Made by a program: the position numbers and the translations under genes
Notes under the pieces: generated by a model
The model's input: the letters and a program-made list of their open reading frames with translations, nothing else
Told to the model about the DNA's origin: nothing
Database searches by the model: none
From: Persicaria tinctoria
Lineage: Eukaryota; Streptophyta; Magnoliopsida; Caryophyllales; Polygonaceae
Direction: 5' to 3'
Assembly: GCA_037127255.1 (NCBI GenBank)
Contig: JBANSL010000005.1
Span: forward strand, 620,001 to 684,000
Length of the DNA: 64,000 nucleotides
Shown here: one piece after another, positions 12,738 to 24,600 of the stretch
Position numbering within the stretch: the stretch's first letter is position 1
How the letters are laid out: every line of letters starts with the position of its first letter

Positions 12738-13028
12738 TCAACTGATCGAGGCAACACTAAGTTGAATCATTGTTCTCAAAACTAGCACAACCATAAATCC
12801 TACACTAGTTGGCCGATTCATATGGCGAACTATGGTGACTTGGTAGCAATTTGGGTCCATAGAAACCAGCTCAAACAAACTAGCATCTCCGTCTCGCAAT
12901 TCATTGGTAAAAACAAACTCCTCCCAATCCTTCCATCCCGTTGAAAGTCTTGCGGACACAAGATTCTTATCTTCATAGCACTTAACCGACCATGTTCTGT
13001 TATTCTTCCCAGCCCTTCGGAGGATCAA
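12738..13028 (-). pseudogene. B3 DNA-binding domain fragment (REM-like)
   Basis: About 96 codons encode a run resembling the second half of a plant B3 domain. Features are a hydrophobic/basic strand (RTWSVKCY), then LSTGWKDW, then FVFTNELRDGDASLFELV, the typical B3 end. The first half of the domain (the KxFxKxL region) is not visible upstream, and the C-terminus runs into unrelated sequence before a stop. It could be the last exon of a decayed REM-type gene or a captured fragment. A short upstream frame (MQSNPPIDPPKGWEE near 13045) does not join it convincingly. Confidence 0.55.
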
Positions 13029-13688
13029 TTGGAGGATTTGATTGCATTAAACACCAATCCCAGAAAATTCCAGAAATCACAATACAAATTGTAAACATAT
13101 AGATCAATCACCTCTCTAAATTAAAACTCAAAAGAATGAAAAACAGTTGCTTGACTCTTTTCGATCGCTGACAAGGGATTTGAATTCTTTGAAACAAATC
13201 GATGGGTTAGGAAATATGGGAGGAGTGATTAGTAACGTTAGCTACGAAGAAGGGTAAGAAAGTTTATATGGTGAATCAGTGGGGGAGAATGTGACCGTTA
13301 ACTTCTTAAATATTAAGAACCGAATTATCTTCATTGAAATCCTCCTTTACAAGAATCAAATCCGAACTTTCAATAGGAAAATAAAAGAAAAGATAACCAA
13401 TTATGGAGTACTGTTTAATTAAACATCTATTATAACAACTGTCTCCATAACAAAAAATAATAATCAAACATCTATAACAACTTAATTAAACAACGTTTTG
13501 GTCTTATTTTTAGCTTATAAGCAACTTAATTCAGCCTGAAGAACTTGCTTTGTGATCGATTACATATCAAGTATTCTCATTTTCATTGTAAAAAAAAGCT
13601 GCCTTAAACATCTATAGATCATAGAGAAGGTGCAAACTTCCAAAAAAAAATTACATTCGACAGATTAGTGGTCAAATCCCATGTATAT

Positions 13689-14231
13689 TTAGAGTCTAAG
13701 ATTCAAATCCAATTGATCATTGAGATCTGAAGAAGGAAGATCTGGTTCCCTTTCCACCCTGAAGCTCCCCGGCCAAACCAAATCCACTGGCTCTGCGAGT
13801 AGATAAGGGTTCCATTGCATAGCAAGCCCATGGCTCAGCTGAGACAACCGGGCAGATGCCGCAACTTGACTCTCCTTGCTGTGATTGTGGGCCATTGAGT
13901 GCGGTTGTAAGGCCAGGGAGTGGATCGCGTGGAGGTTTACAGGGAAGCCCATCTCCGCTGCTGCCATGATCTGCTGAGATTGCTGGTACCTTTTGGCCAC
14001 CCCGCGCTCTCTCTTATGAGCGTTTTGATGGCCTCCCAATGCCTGTGAGGTCAGGAACTTCTTCATGCAAAACTTGCAAGAGAAGATTCTACTGTTATTG
14101 TTGCTCCCTCCAACTGTGGAATCTCCTGAAAAAGCGTGACAGTCTGCCTCGCCATTGAAGCCCAAGCTCAGCCAAGTCCCGAGCTCAGTATTGCCCATTT
14201 CTCCCGTCTCACCTTGCCCTCCATCAACCAT
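13689..14231 (-). CDS. C2H2 (QALGGH) zinc-finger transcriptional repressor with EAR motif
   Basis: An intronless gene of 180 residues. One plant-type C2H2 finger sits at C52, C55, H68, H72 with the QALGGH signature at 63-68, which defines the plant one-finger ZFP family (ZFP1/3-like, KNUCKLES-like). The protein ends [12 protein letters not shown], an EAR repression motif that recruits co-repressors such as TOPLESS. A nuclear repressor in development or hormone response is inferred. The start at 14231 ([12 protein letters not shown]) was chosen over an in-frame ATG 15 codons upstream because the extra N-terminus is hydrophobic and unusual for the family. Single-exon structure and length fit the family. 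Confidence 0.88.
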   Translation of the reverse strand: MVDGGQGETGEMGNTELGTWLSLGFNGEADCHAFSGDSTVGGSNNNSRIFSCKFCMKKFLTSQALGGHQNAHKRERGVAKRYQQSQQIMAAAEMGFPVNLHAIHSLALQPHSMAHNHSKESQVAASARLSQLSHGLAMQWNPYLLAEPVDLVWPGSFRVEREPDLPSSDLNDQLDLNLRL

Positions 14232-16962
14232 TATCTTTGTCTCCTCCTCACACTCGAAGAGCACCACATAAAACACTTGCTTCCTTGGAGGATTTCAAAA
14301 GAGGGCGAAGCAAAAAGTGCTTTTAAGTAGACAATTTTCTTCTATTGATGCCTTGATGGGTGCTTGTTTTCTCAAGGGATGCTCACAACCTTATCTCATG
14401 TACCACTGCTTGATTGTCAGGGCTTGATCCCCAAAAACCAGGCTTTCACTCATTTTTGGCAATACTTTTTTCCACCTCAACTAGCATTAAAGAACATGAT
14501 TCCCAGTGGGATCTCTTGCCCATTCTGCAAGAGGAAAAAGATTACTATTAAATAAAAAAGGAACAGTGAAATTTCTTATATTAAATTGTCTCACTGATCA
14601 CATACCTCTGAAGGCGGGGAGCTAGGATGATTGTTCATGGTTTCAGGAGGAAGAGAAAGCAGTTTTAAGCACAAAAAAGACACGGCCAAAAGCAAAACAT
14701 GGGTCCAACTGTCCAAGGGGGGACTTTTTTATCTGCACTGCAATAGACCATACTGCAACTGTGTGGCCATGTCTGTCATCAACCCAAACAGACCCAAATG
14801 ATACATCATGGACCACCACCCTCCCCAGTAACCACTGACCAAAATTATTTCCACTTCTTTTCAAGAAACGTGAAGAATTTGTGGTTAATTGTCAGTGGTC
14901 TTAACTTCACAGCAAGGGAAGAACCACAGCCAAGGGTTCCATGTATGGGCACAAGATCAATGAATTTATACAGCCAAAGGTATGGTCCCAAAATGGAATC
15001 GACAAGGTAGCAACGGTTCACATAGGTTGCAGTAAACCATGTTCCAGTTCAATATGCACAGAAGCAGGACTGCAGCAGCTTCAATTTACAGTTCACTTAG
15101 GGTCTGAGCAGTGAGCATCCATGCCAAGTGACATGAGCTCAGGGGACTTAAGAAAGCAAGATATGAATTTGCATAGTTGACTTGGTAAATCACATAATCT
15201 TCTGAAATGTCAGTTCTCAGTTCTCACAAAGCCTTTAGTTCAACAGAGAATCCTCAATAGCATTTCGAAGATCATGTCTTTTTTACTAATATAGGCTTCT
15301 TGCCATGGCAAATAACATGTTCTAGGGCAAAACAATGAAACCAACTCACTACTGTTCTAGAGCGCAGCACCGTGAAAACAATGAAAATATAAATGTGGGT
15401 AAGGAAGCAAAAAGAAACCAACTCACTACTCTTTATGTAGGAAGAAAGAAGTTTCAAAATTCAAATACAATGGGGAAAAAAAACTATTGCCACTAAATCA
15501 ATGTGGTTAAAGTAGACAATAAATGTCAATTCTAAATGTAGCCAGAAGGAGCTTAAATGATTATTTCACCACTGTCGGAACCAATCCAAAATGTTTAACA
15601 AAGATGTGAATGAATTAAGACCTAAGCCATTCCACAACACATACATGCCACCATACTCTTCAACACCTTGATAACAGCACTTATAGCGCTAATATCTAGC
15701 ATCCAGGCCAGCTCAAGTACCTAAGTCACGTCAAAAGATAAGCAATTAGACTTCAGGAAACCCGTGAATCATCCGATACTGATAGCAATAAACAGCAACG
15801 ATAATAGATAAATGGAGACCAGATCATCTTTGATTGTATATTGACCACGAAAACGCATAATCTTCCAGAAGCACCCCATCAGATTAAAAACGCTGGTCAA
15901 TCGTTGATATTTACTGGAAAAATACTCCCTCCGTCTCAAAATTTAAGTCGTTTTAAGATTCTGCACAAGTTTTAATAAAACACCCACCCCTCAATCAACA
16001 TCATCATTACACTAACTTTTTTTTATAAATTTTATTGTTTTTTAATACCCACTACATTTTTTAACCAATCAAAATCTTTTAAAACAGTCAACACACAAAT
16101 CGATACAAATTATTACTATTATCCTCTATCTAGAAAACCTAAAATGACATCTATTTTGATACAAGAATAAAGACCTAAAACGACCTAAATTTGGAGACGG
16201 AGAGAGTACTCTTTATTATTACATAGCAAAAGCACTGAATATTTAAAACCACTTTGATCATCATAAGACTATAAGAGAAACAAAACATCAATAGCTCACA
16301 AGCTCTAAGTAGGCTACAAAATTCAAATTATTATAGATGAGGAATACTAAATGAAGGAACTTGGGATATTCCGCTAAGACCGTAACACATATGTACGTAA
16401 ACTACATCAAATCAAATGCAACATTTATTTTAAAGCATACTTTATCCTCCCAAAATATCTGCTACTCACAAATTTAGAGTCATGTTTGGATTATTCAGAG
16501 CTTAAAAGTCAATAGAAATTAGATCTAAATCAAAAGCCTTGAAAGGATGAAGCCTGATGATTCACACTTCTGGTATTGAATTAACTTATAATTTGAGGAT
16601 CTCTTCCATAGTAAGTAAATACATGGGAATTAAAAGGAATAATCTAGTAGCATTTTTATTCACAAGGTAGCATATAGCCATATACTCATCCTACATAATA
16701 CTCCTAAATGCCATTCCATTATTCAAATTCTGCAAATCAAACATCACTTCACCCTCCTAAATGCTATTCCATTTCCACTAAAAGGCAAAAGTAAAACAAA
16801 TCGCAAAGGCAAGCAAGAGAAATGCAGCAGTAGAACTGAATCCGCGCAAAATTGGTGAATTGATCATGGCGATAGAACATCAAATCGAAGCTCAATAACA
16901 ATATCAACATCCAAAGTGACTCACTAATCAATATGACGAACGAATAACGGGGAAAGAGAAAA
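14232..16962. other. Long intergenic stretch with one MITE
   Basis: No coding chain, tRNA or long repeat is visible apart from the MITE at 15923-16208. Short frames of 60-70 codons at 14364-14555, 14643-14864 and 15272-15457 have no family resemblance and no splice partners. The part next to 14231 presumably contains the zinc-finger gene's promoter. Confidence 0.35.
15923..16208. mobile_element. Stowaway/Tourist-like MITE
   Basis: Ends are TACTCCCTCCGTCTCAAAAT and the inverted TTTGGAGACGGAGAGAGTA. Shared inverted subterminal sequence (TTTAAGTCGTTTTA against TAAAACGACCTAAAT) extends the arms to about 30 bp. The middle is not palindromic, unlike the MITE at 11322. No coding capacity. Confidence 0.75.
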
Positions 16963-17363
16963 TTAGCGATCTTGACAAGTGCGTTGGAAGGTACCCTGAG
17001 AGAGCTCGCAACAAGCGCGCGCGTCGACTAGGACGTAAGAGGTCAGGCGAAAGCTAGCCACCACGCTGTGCAGAGGCAATAGAGAAGAAACGCATCCTAG
17101 CTCTCCCAGAGTCCTACAGAGCAACAAATTCGGGACTGAGATAACGGAAATGCGAGCTTCAATTTATTGCTCCCGTGAAACTTGGAAGTAGCAATTTACC
17201 TGGGATTAGTGAACTGGAGGCGGCGAGAAGGGCGGAGATTGACGCCGGGAATCTGAGATGGCCGGAGACGAGGAGCGACGGAGGCATTGGTGGCGGGGCG
17301 GAGGGAAGCAGATCGCGCGCTGTTGAGGAGAGTCCTCGAGAACGATGCACTTCGCCAAGCCAT
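16963..17363 (-). CDS. NFD6-like small mitochondrial protein
   Basis: Two exons, 17363-17200 and 17113-16963, join with an AG+G codon to give 104 residues. The N-terminus (MAWRSASFSRTLLNSARSAS) is Ser/Arg/Ala-rich without acidic residues, a typical mitochondrial presequence. The second exon encodes LGCVSSLLPLHSVVASFRLTS, the hallmark block of the plant NUCLEAR FUSION DEFECTIVE 6-like family, followed by ARACCELSQGT. Family members affect karyogamy and mitochondrial function; the molecular role is unknown. An alternative splice within CAGG|GTACC could change the last ten residues. Confidence 0.8.
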
Positions 17364-17534
17364 TTTCTTGTTCTCTTACGGGTCAGGCTAGGGTTTAACT
17401 CGATGTCAGACTGAAGCGTACTGTACCCGGTAGTTTGGGCCTGCAAATGGGCCACTTTAGGCCCAACATCTTCAAAACGATAATAGATATATTTTGAAGT
17501 GGAATTTTATTTTTGTTTTGCAAAATAATATTTA

Positions 17535-18414
17535 GGAAAAATGGCCAAAAATAATATGAAGTATCAACCTTTGGCCAAAAATAATACGAACTTTAAAATT
17601 GACGATTTTATATACAAACTATCACAATATTAACCAAAAATAATACGATTCCAATTTCTGACCATATTTCCGGCCAAATGATGACGTGGCCACCGGAAAT
17701 ATAAGTTTGGGCTAAAAATGTAATAAATAATAAAGTTAGGGAAAGAAATATAAATTTATCGAAATTGGGCAAACTTGGTCTCCTCCCCCGATTAGATTTG
17801 AAGGCTATGGCCTTGCCGTCGTCAAAACCACCGCTTGTGCAGTGTACACTCCTCCTTCCTTAGAATTTCCAATAGCAGCAGGCAAACGGATTGAAAGTAA
17901 TAAATGTTGAAACCCCTTTGAATCTGATTCACCCAATTGAATGGATTGCTACCCTCCCATTGATTGTCTAAGTCGATTATCACGTTCAATTGCGGACGAA
18001 GACGAAGTCTCCAATGCCAAATCGACGAAAATCAGTTTGGGGGGTTTTCGAATTTGAACGAAATTAGGGTTTAATTTAGTTTCAAAATCCTCAGATTAAA
18101 GTGTTATGATGTTAGAAATTTACATCACACAAGATTGGCATAAAACATGTAGTATTTTGAAGCCGAATCAATCGACTGCCATGGATGAATCGCGAGCTCG
18201 CTAAGGAGTGAGGGTAGGGGAAAGGGAAAGGTTAGTAGAGCCTGAGTCAACTCGTTCAACCATTCGAGTTGATGTTGAACCAATTTCGATAAATTTATAT
18301 TTCTTTCCCTGACTTTATTATTTATTACATTTTTAACCCAAACTTATATTTCCGGTGGCCACGTCATCATTTGGCCGGAAATATGGTCAGAATATTATTT
18401 TTTGCCATTTTTCC
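17535..18414. mobile_element. Non-autonomous Mutator-like element with long TIRs (Pack-MULE candidate 1)
   Basis: The element starts GGAAAAATGGCCAAAAATAA and ends with the inverse. It is flanked by an exact 9-bp target duplication TAATATTTA at 17526-17534 and 18415-18423, diagnostic of MULEs. The inverted arms extend inward through ATTTCCGGCCAAATGATGAC and the AATATAAGTTTGGG block to TTATCGAAATTGG. The right arm has lost about 100 bp between short AATAATA repeats. The interior (about 17775-18265) is less AT-rich than the arms and resembles captured genic DNA, but I recognise no protein. Confidence 0.8.
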
Positions 18415-19142
18415 TAATATTTATGATCAATCTACTCATGCTATAATTTTTTTTTTCCAAAATTTTGAGAATGTTCGATTCCAGTCATACCATTGGAGTC
18501 AAATTTCTCAATAAGACTTATAACCCCACACACTAAAACTAAAATCATAAAATAAATTAAATTAAACTAAAATCAAATCAAATCAAATCAAATCAGTAGT
18601 TAAAATATTTATAACTATTAATATGAATATTAAGAAGAAGGAGAGGAGGGATGAGGAAGGAATATACTCTAGAAGACGAAAAAATAAAATAATGCAAGTG
18701 ATGACTCGTATCAATTTTTTTTAATGAATTAACATGACTCCTATCGTCTTGCTACATCAACTGAATTGATGTTTGCAAACTGCACTATTATTTTTGTTAT
18801 GGCCATGAACCCCCGTTGTGAATATAATATATGAAAATTGCAACTTTGTAATATATTATTCATTTTAACCAATTTTAACTGACATAATACAATCTTAAGC
18901 AATAAAATTGAATTATTTTATTGAGAACATCCAATAAACTAGTACACAATAATTGAATAATATGATAGAACCCCTACCAGTTGAAACTCCTTTTTTTTTT
19001 TATAATAAAAAAAATAGTAAGATTTTTGTAGGGCTATATGATGATGTTGAAGGATATCTTTTAGAAGCAAACGTGAATCCCACTCAGATAAGTATCTTTC
19101 GGAGTCGGATTACCTATTTTGCACACAGTATTAATTATTTGG

Positions 19143-19840
19143 CAAAATTACATAAAACCACTCTTTTTTTTATGAGTGTTTTCACTTAACCACCCCTTAA
19201 ATACAAAATTACAGAAAACCACCATTTAAATGGTATTTGTTTACAACTCACCACCCATTCAACTATTTTCTTTAATTTATCACTAAATATCTTATATTTT
19301 AATATTTTTAAACTCAAATTTGATTGTAAATATATTCATATTTTGAATTTAAAGGCTCGATCATATTTTAGGGATTATTGTATTTATTTTTAAAAAATAA
19401 TAATAAATATAGCCTAGAATTATTATCTTAATTTATGGTTGAAAATGTTTATAAATTTTAAAACTATTATAGAAATTACTCTTATTTATTTATATTTTAA
19501 ATAAGAGTAATTTACATAATGTTTTAAAAATTTATAAACATTTTCAAACATAAATTAAGATAATAATTCTAGGCTTTATTGATTATTATTTTTAAAAATA
19601 AATACATTGATCCCTAAAATATAATTGGGCCCTTAAATTCAAATTTTGAATATATTTATAATCAAATTTGAGTTTAAAAATATTAAAATGTAATATATTT
19701 AATGATAAAGTAACAAAAATAGTTGAATGGGTGGTGAGTTGTAAACAGATACCATTTAAAGAGTGGTTTTCTGTAATTTTGAATTTAGGGGGTGGTTAAG
19801 TGAAAATACCCATATTTAAAGGGTGATTTTCATTGTGGAA
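19143..19840. mobile_element. Foldback element of about 0.7 kb
   Basis: Two arms of roughly 340 bp are inverted copies of each other around 19490. Matching landmarks include ACCACCCATTCAACTA with TAGTTGAATGGGTGGTG, TTTCACTTAACCACC with GGTGGTTAAGTGAAA, and AGCCTAGAATTATTATCTTA with its complement. The inner loop is only a few tens of bases. There is no coding capacity. The arms show scattered differences, so it is older than the 11322 MITE. Confidence 0.7.
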
Positions 19841-19892
19841 ATAATCTGTTTATTAAATGATTTGAGTTAAGTATGAATATATTTTACTATCA

Positions 19893-20669
19893 ACCGTGAA
19901 CCAAAAATAATACAAACTTTCAAAATTACCAATTGGTATACAAACTATAGCCCATTAAACCGATTTTGATATCATGGCTAAAATTCATAAATGAAAAAAT
20001 AATTTAAACTAGAGATATAATTAATGAGAAGTGTGGGAATTTTTTGTAAATTTGTGAGAATCTAGATGAACATTCATCGTCTTCTTCGTGCTTTGCCGGG
20101 GAGTCGAGGACCGGCCGACTGGGGCTGCGGCGGGAGGTGGAGTGGCGGGAGCCAGAGGGGGAGTCGCTGGAGCGGGAGTAGCCGGGGGAGTGGCCGGAGC
20201 AGGCGGGGTGGGGGGGTCGCCGGTGGCGGAGAGGGAGGTGGGGCGGCCAGTGCCGGAGGGGGGACGGCGGGAGGAGGAGAAGCAGTCGGCGGCTGGTCGA
20301 TGTGGGTGGAGCGGCGGTCACTAGTGGCAGGGGAGGATGCAGGCGGAGGAGTAGAAGGAGGGGGAGAGGAGGTGGGAGGAGATTGGGTGGCCGGCGGCGA
20401 GGAGGACGGGGAGCTGGCCGGAGTCTGGGCACGCCGAGGAGGTAGGAAATGGAGATGAACAGTGACAATTTTTCTCCGATTTTACAAAATTTTCCCGAAC
20501 TTCTTGTTAATTATATTTTGAGTTTAAATTATTTTTTCGTTTAAAATTTTAGTCATGGTATCAAAATCGGTTTAATTGGCTATAGTTTGTATACCAATTG
20601 GTAATTTTAAAAGTTCGTATTATTTTTGGTTCACGGGTGATAGTTGGTATTATTCTTGGTCATTTTTCC
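19893..20669. mobile_element. MULE-like element carrying a captured proline-rich gene fragment (Pack-MULE candidate 2)
   Basis: Inverted arms of about 140-150 bp (19893-20033 and 20505-20644) share CCAATTGGTATACAAACTAT and TTAAACCGATTTTGATA. The right terminus continues to GGTCATTTTTCC, the same end as the element at 17535. The corresponding 25 bases are missing on the left, so a target duplication cannot be verified. The interior (about 20070-20450) is abruptly GC-rich and was probably acquired from a host gene. Confidence 0.65.
20070..20458 (-). pseudogene. Captured fragment of a proline-rich (extensin/PERK/AGP-like) coding sequence
   Basis: On the minus strand one frame reads a Ser/Pro/Thr-rich run such as QTPASSPSSSPPATQSPPTS, followed by more SPPP and PPPA repeats. 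This composition is typical of the extracellular domain of extensin-like proteins, PERK kinases or arabinogalactan proteins. The frame then shifts to low-complexity Leu/Pro, and no signal peptide, start or downstream domain is present. It lies between the arms of a MULE-like element, so I read it as a captured fragment. Confidence 0.5.
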
Positions 20670-21369
20670 TAATTAATATGTCATAGGTAGACATGCTTTA
20701 TAAATCGAGTAACTTGAGCTGAACTATATGAACGTAGTTTAAATCCTCAAGTTCAAAATAAAACTTTCTTCACACAGTGGATGAAGCGGAAGCGGAAATG
20801 TCGGCTTAAATCAGATATATTTAAGCTCAAAGCAAATATAAAATGATTCATTTTTGTTACAAGAGTAAACTAGGACGAATCGGAACCAAAATTTAAATTT
20901 AAATCCTGATTTTTAATTGTGCTACTACGGCTGCTTTTTATTTACCAATTTAAGGAACCAAAATTTAAAATATAGGGCTAAATCCGACCCAACTCGACTC
21001 TGGCTCGAAATACATAACACGGAGTATTAAAAAAGTCACCGGCCATGAAAGTGAAGCATGGAGTTTTGCACAAATATTCGGAGAGCAATTGGCATTTCAC
21101 GGGATAAGAATGTAACGTCAACATCACAGCCACCACAATTATCAACTCATTCAATCATCTTCCACTTATCGTCTGATCCTTTGCACTGCAGGCATCATCC
21201 ATGCCCTTTCCCTACCCGACTTTTCCCCCACCAAATATCAGGTTTATCTCTATTTTGACCATACCCATTATCGGTGAATCACTCCACCAATTCATCACAC
21301 ATTACGGTTAATTAACCATAGTTAATTAAACAAACCCCCCCTTAACCACACAATACAGATCCTTCCTAA

Positions 21370-21377
21370 TATAAATA
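21370..21377 (+). promoter_or_regulatory. Candidate TATA box of the J-domain gene at 26230
   Basis: TATAAATA lies ten bases before the left copy of the Copia target duplication. With the retrotransposon removed it would sit about 85 bp upstream of the J-domain ATG, a normal spacing for a plant core promoter. Confidence 0.55.
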
Positions 21378-21391
21378 CCAACCAAACGCGG

Positions 21392-21622
21392 TACTAAAAG
21401 ACAGGATTTGATATGGGTTTTTCCATTCTCAGATTCTTCTCATCCTCATTCACACACATTATAAAGATTACAAGGTGAAGAGTATATATACATGTGAGAG
21501 AGGGGCTGATAGCTTACAGCAACAATAGTTGGGCTCCATTGATTTCTTTCATCGTGGGCTTACATGGGCTGATTCAATACTATTATGTATCATTACTTTC
21601 TATTGTGGTATCTGCTCTAGTA
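21392..21622 (-). repeat. 3' LTR of the young Copia element
   Basis: 231 bp, apparently identical to the copy at 25933-26163. It abuts the left target duplication CGCGG. The purine tract next to it supports its being the 3' LTR of a minus-strand element. Confidence 0.95.
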
Positions 21623-24600
21623 TCCCCCCTCGCTCGAAGCTCAGTAAGGCAGAGACGAGAGCGATTTCTGACAAAAGGAGAAGATGCAAGAGGCTTGGTG
21701 AGAAGGTCAGCCAGCTGGTCTCGAGAAGAGATGAAGGAGACTGACAGGGTTCTTGCACGAACCCTTTCACGAACAAAGTGGTAATCGAGATCAAGATGCT
21801 TGATTCTGTGATGTAACACTGGATTGCTAGCGAGATACGTGGCCCCGATGTTGTCACAAAAAAGCGTGGGCGAGTGAGGCAAGAAGATACATAACTCAGC
21901 CAGCAAGGATTGTAACCACAAGGTCTCACAGGTAGCCTCAGCAAGTGCGCGGTACTCTGCCTCGGTGGATGATCGTGACACGGTTGCCTGTTTCTTCGAG
22001 CACCAGGAAATGAGATTTGCACCATGAAATACACAATATGCGCTGACAGATCGACGATCACCCTTATCGCCACCCCAATCGGCATCACTGAAGGCCGTTA
22101 GGCAGTGTTGAGGGGTCGACGAAATGCGGAACTGAAGATGTGCAGTGCCCCGAAGATAGCGAAGTATTCTCTTGACTAGTTGCCAATGAATCTCCCTTGG
22201 ATCGTGCATAAATTGGCACGCCTTGTTGACTGCAAAAGAGACATCCGGCCTTGTGAAACCAAGGTATTGTAGAGATCCGACAATGCTACGATAAAATTGT
22301 GGATCCGAGAACTGAGGGGAAGCAGCAGAGGCATCAAAATTCGGCGCCATTGGCGTGGCAACGGGTTTGGAATCAGTGAGCCCGACTCGAGAGACAACTT
22401 CAAAGATGTGTTTTGATTGATTGAGGAGGAAACCCCGACTGTCCCGAGATATGGCAATGCCCAGGAAGAAATGAGCATGCCCAAGATCTTTGATAGGAAA
22501 GAGAGAAGACAAGGAAGTTATGAATTTTGTAGCAAGGTGAGGGTCAGATGAAAAAACCAGTAGATCATCCACATAAATAAGGATGAAGACACAATGATGG
22601 GATGAACGAAAGGAAAAGAGGGAAGTATCAGATTTTGAAGGAGTGAATCCCATATCCACTAAGGCATCACTTAATCTAGAAAACCATGCACGGGGAGCCT
22701 GCTTTAACCCATACAAAGAGCGGTGCAGTTTACAAATGTAAGAGGGGTATTGAGGATGAATAAAACCGGGCGGTTGCGAGATGAAGACTTCCTCGTCGAG
22801 TGTCCCGTGTAGAAAAGCGTTCTGCACGTCTAGCTGGCGAACGACCCAATTTCGCATCGAGGCAAGGGAGAGAAGGAGGCGTATGGTGGACGGTTTGGCT
22901 ACGGGGCTAAAGGTGTCATGATAATCGAGGCCGTGGAGCTGATGATAGCCTTTGGCGACAAGCCGCGCTTTCCGACGTTCAATGGAGCCGTCAGATAAGC
23001 GTTTGGTTTTGAAAACCCATTTAACGCCCAAGACATTGGTGGAGGAGTCAGGTGGAACAAGGGACCATGTTTGGGTTCGAAGAAGAGCTTCAAATTCGGC
23101 ATTCATTGCCGAGCGCCATTCCGGATACTTAACAGCCTCGGTGTAAGAGGATGGCTCTTCGGGAATTGAAATTGTGGCTAGGCAATGGGGTTTGCGCGGC
23201 CAGGGAACTGTGCCATCAGTTCTGATCAATGGTTTGGTGATGTTGTCTTTGGAGCGAGTGAGCATTGGATGGGTTGGAGCGGGCGGAGGGGATGAAGGAG
23301 AGGTTTCTGGCGGTGGCGTCATAGGACCTGAATTAGGTAAGGGAGGAGGAGAATTAGAAGGTTGGGCCGGCTCTGGTGAAGTGGGTGTCACAAGGGAATG
23401 GGCCGGAGCTGAGACTGGAGCAAATGGGGCTGAATTAGATACTTGGGGCTCATTTAAAGGGATGAGTATCGGTAATGAACAGGAGGTAGAAGGTTGTGGA
23501 GAGGCAATATAAGAGGGATTTGCAAAAGGAAATTGGTCTTCATGAAACTTCACATCCCTTGATATAAAAATTTTATCATGGGCCCAATCATAACAAGTGT
23601 AACCCCTATGATTTGGTGTATACCCCAAAAATAGACAAGGAGAGGATCGAAAGGAGAGTTTGTGAGATTGATAAGGACGAAGATGGGGAAAACAGAGGCA
23701 TCCAAAGACCCGAAAATGAGAATAATCGGGCAGCTTGTCAAAAAGAATTTCAAAGGGTGTTTTGTGGGAGAGGAGGGGAGTGGGAAGTCGATTTTGAAGG
23801 AAGACGGCGGTTTGGACCGCAAAGTCCCAAAAACGTAAGGGGATAGAAGCTCCTTTGAGGAGTGTGAGAGCCATGTCAATGATGCGCCGGTGGCGACTTT
23901 CAACAGTCCCATTTTGTTGATGGGAATAGGGACATGTGAGGCGATGACTAATACCCAAAGATTGGAAAACTGGTGTAAGAGGTTTGAACTCCGTTCCATT
24001 ATCCGTTTGGATGGAGATAATATTTGTGGAGAAAAAATTTGTCACAAGCTTAATAAAATTGCCAACCACTGATGCAACATCAGATTTTTGCTTTAGAGGA
24101 AAAAGCCACACAAACTTAGAATAGTCATCAACAATACTAATAAAATAGCGGAAACCATTATAGGATAGTTCATGGGCTGGGCCCCAAGTATCTAGAAACA
24201 AAAGCTCCAGAATTTTTGTGGAACGGGTTGGGCTTTGAGGATGAGGGAGGCGGTGGGCCTTGGCCCAACTACAGGCCTGGCAGCTAATTGCCTTAGGGTT
24301 AGCTAGATGTAATGTACGGAGGACGAAACGTTCAACGGTGGCGGAAGGGTGGCCTAGACGCCGGTGCCAGAGGTCAGAATTAGAGACTGTGGTGGTGGAA
24401 TTGGAGGTTGGTGATGCGTCGATCGTCGCCGGAAAGACGTACAGGCCGTTCCTAGCGGGGCCCGAGAGAAGAAGATCCTCCGTCTGCAAATCACGCACAT
24501 GAAATGAATTGGGAAAGAATTGAAAAAACACCTGATTGTCTTCACAAAACTTTTGGACAGAAACCAAGTTTTTGTTTAACGAGGGAGCATGAAGAAGATT

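Noticed and set aside
14643..14864. Possible exon upstream of the zinc-finger gene
   Set aside because: The zinc-finger family is intronless in its coding region and no splice pair joins the two in frame.
20066..20458. A 130-codon Gly/Arg/Trp-rich open frame on the plus strand
   Set aside because: It is the complement of a proline-rich captured fragment. GC-rich DNA keeps all frames open and the composition is not that of a real glycine-rich protein.
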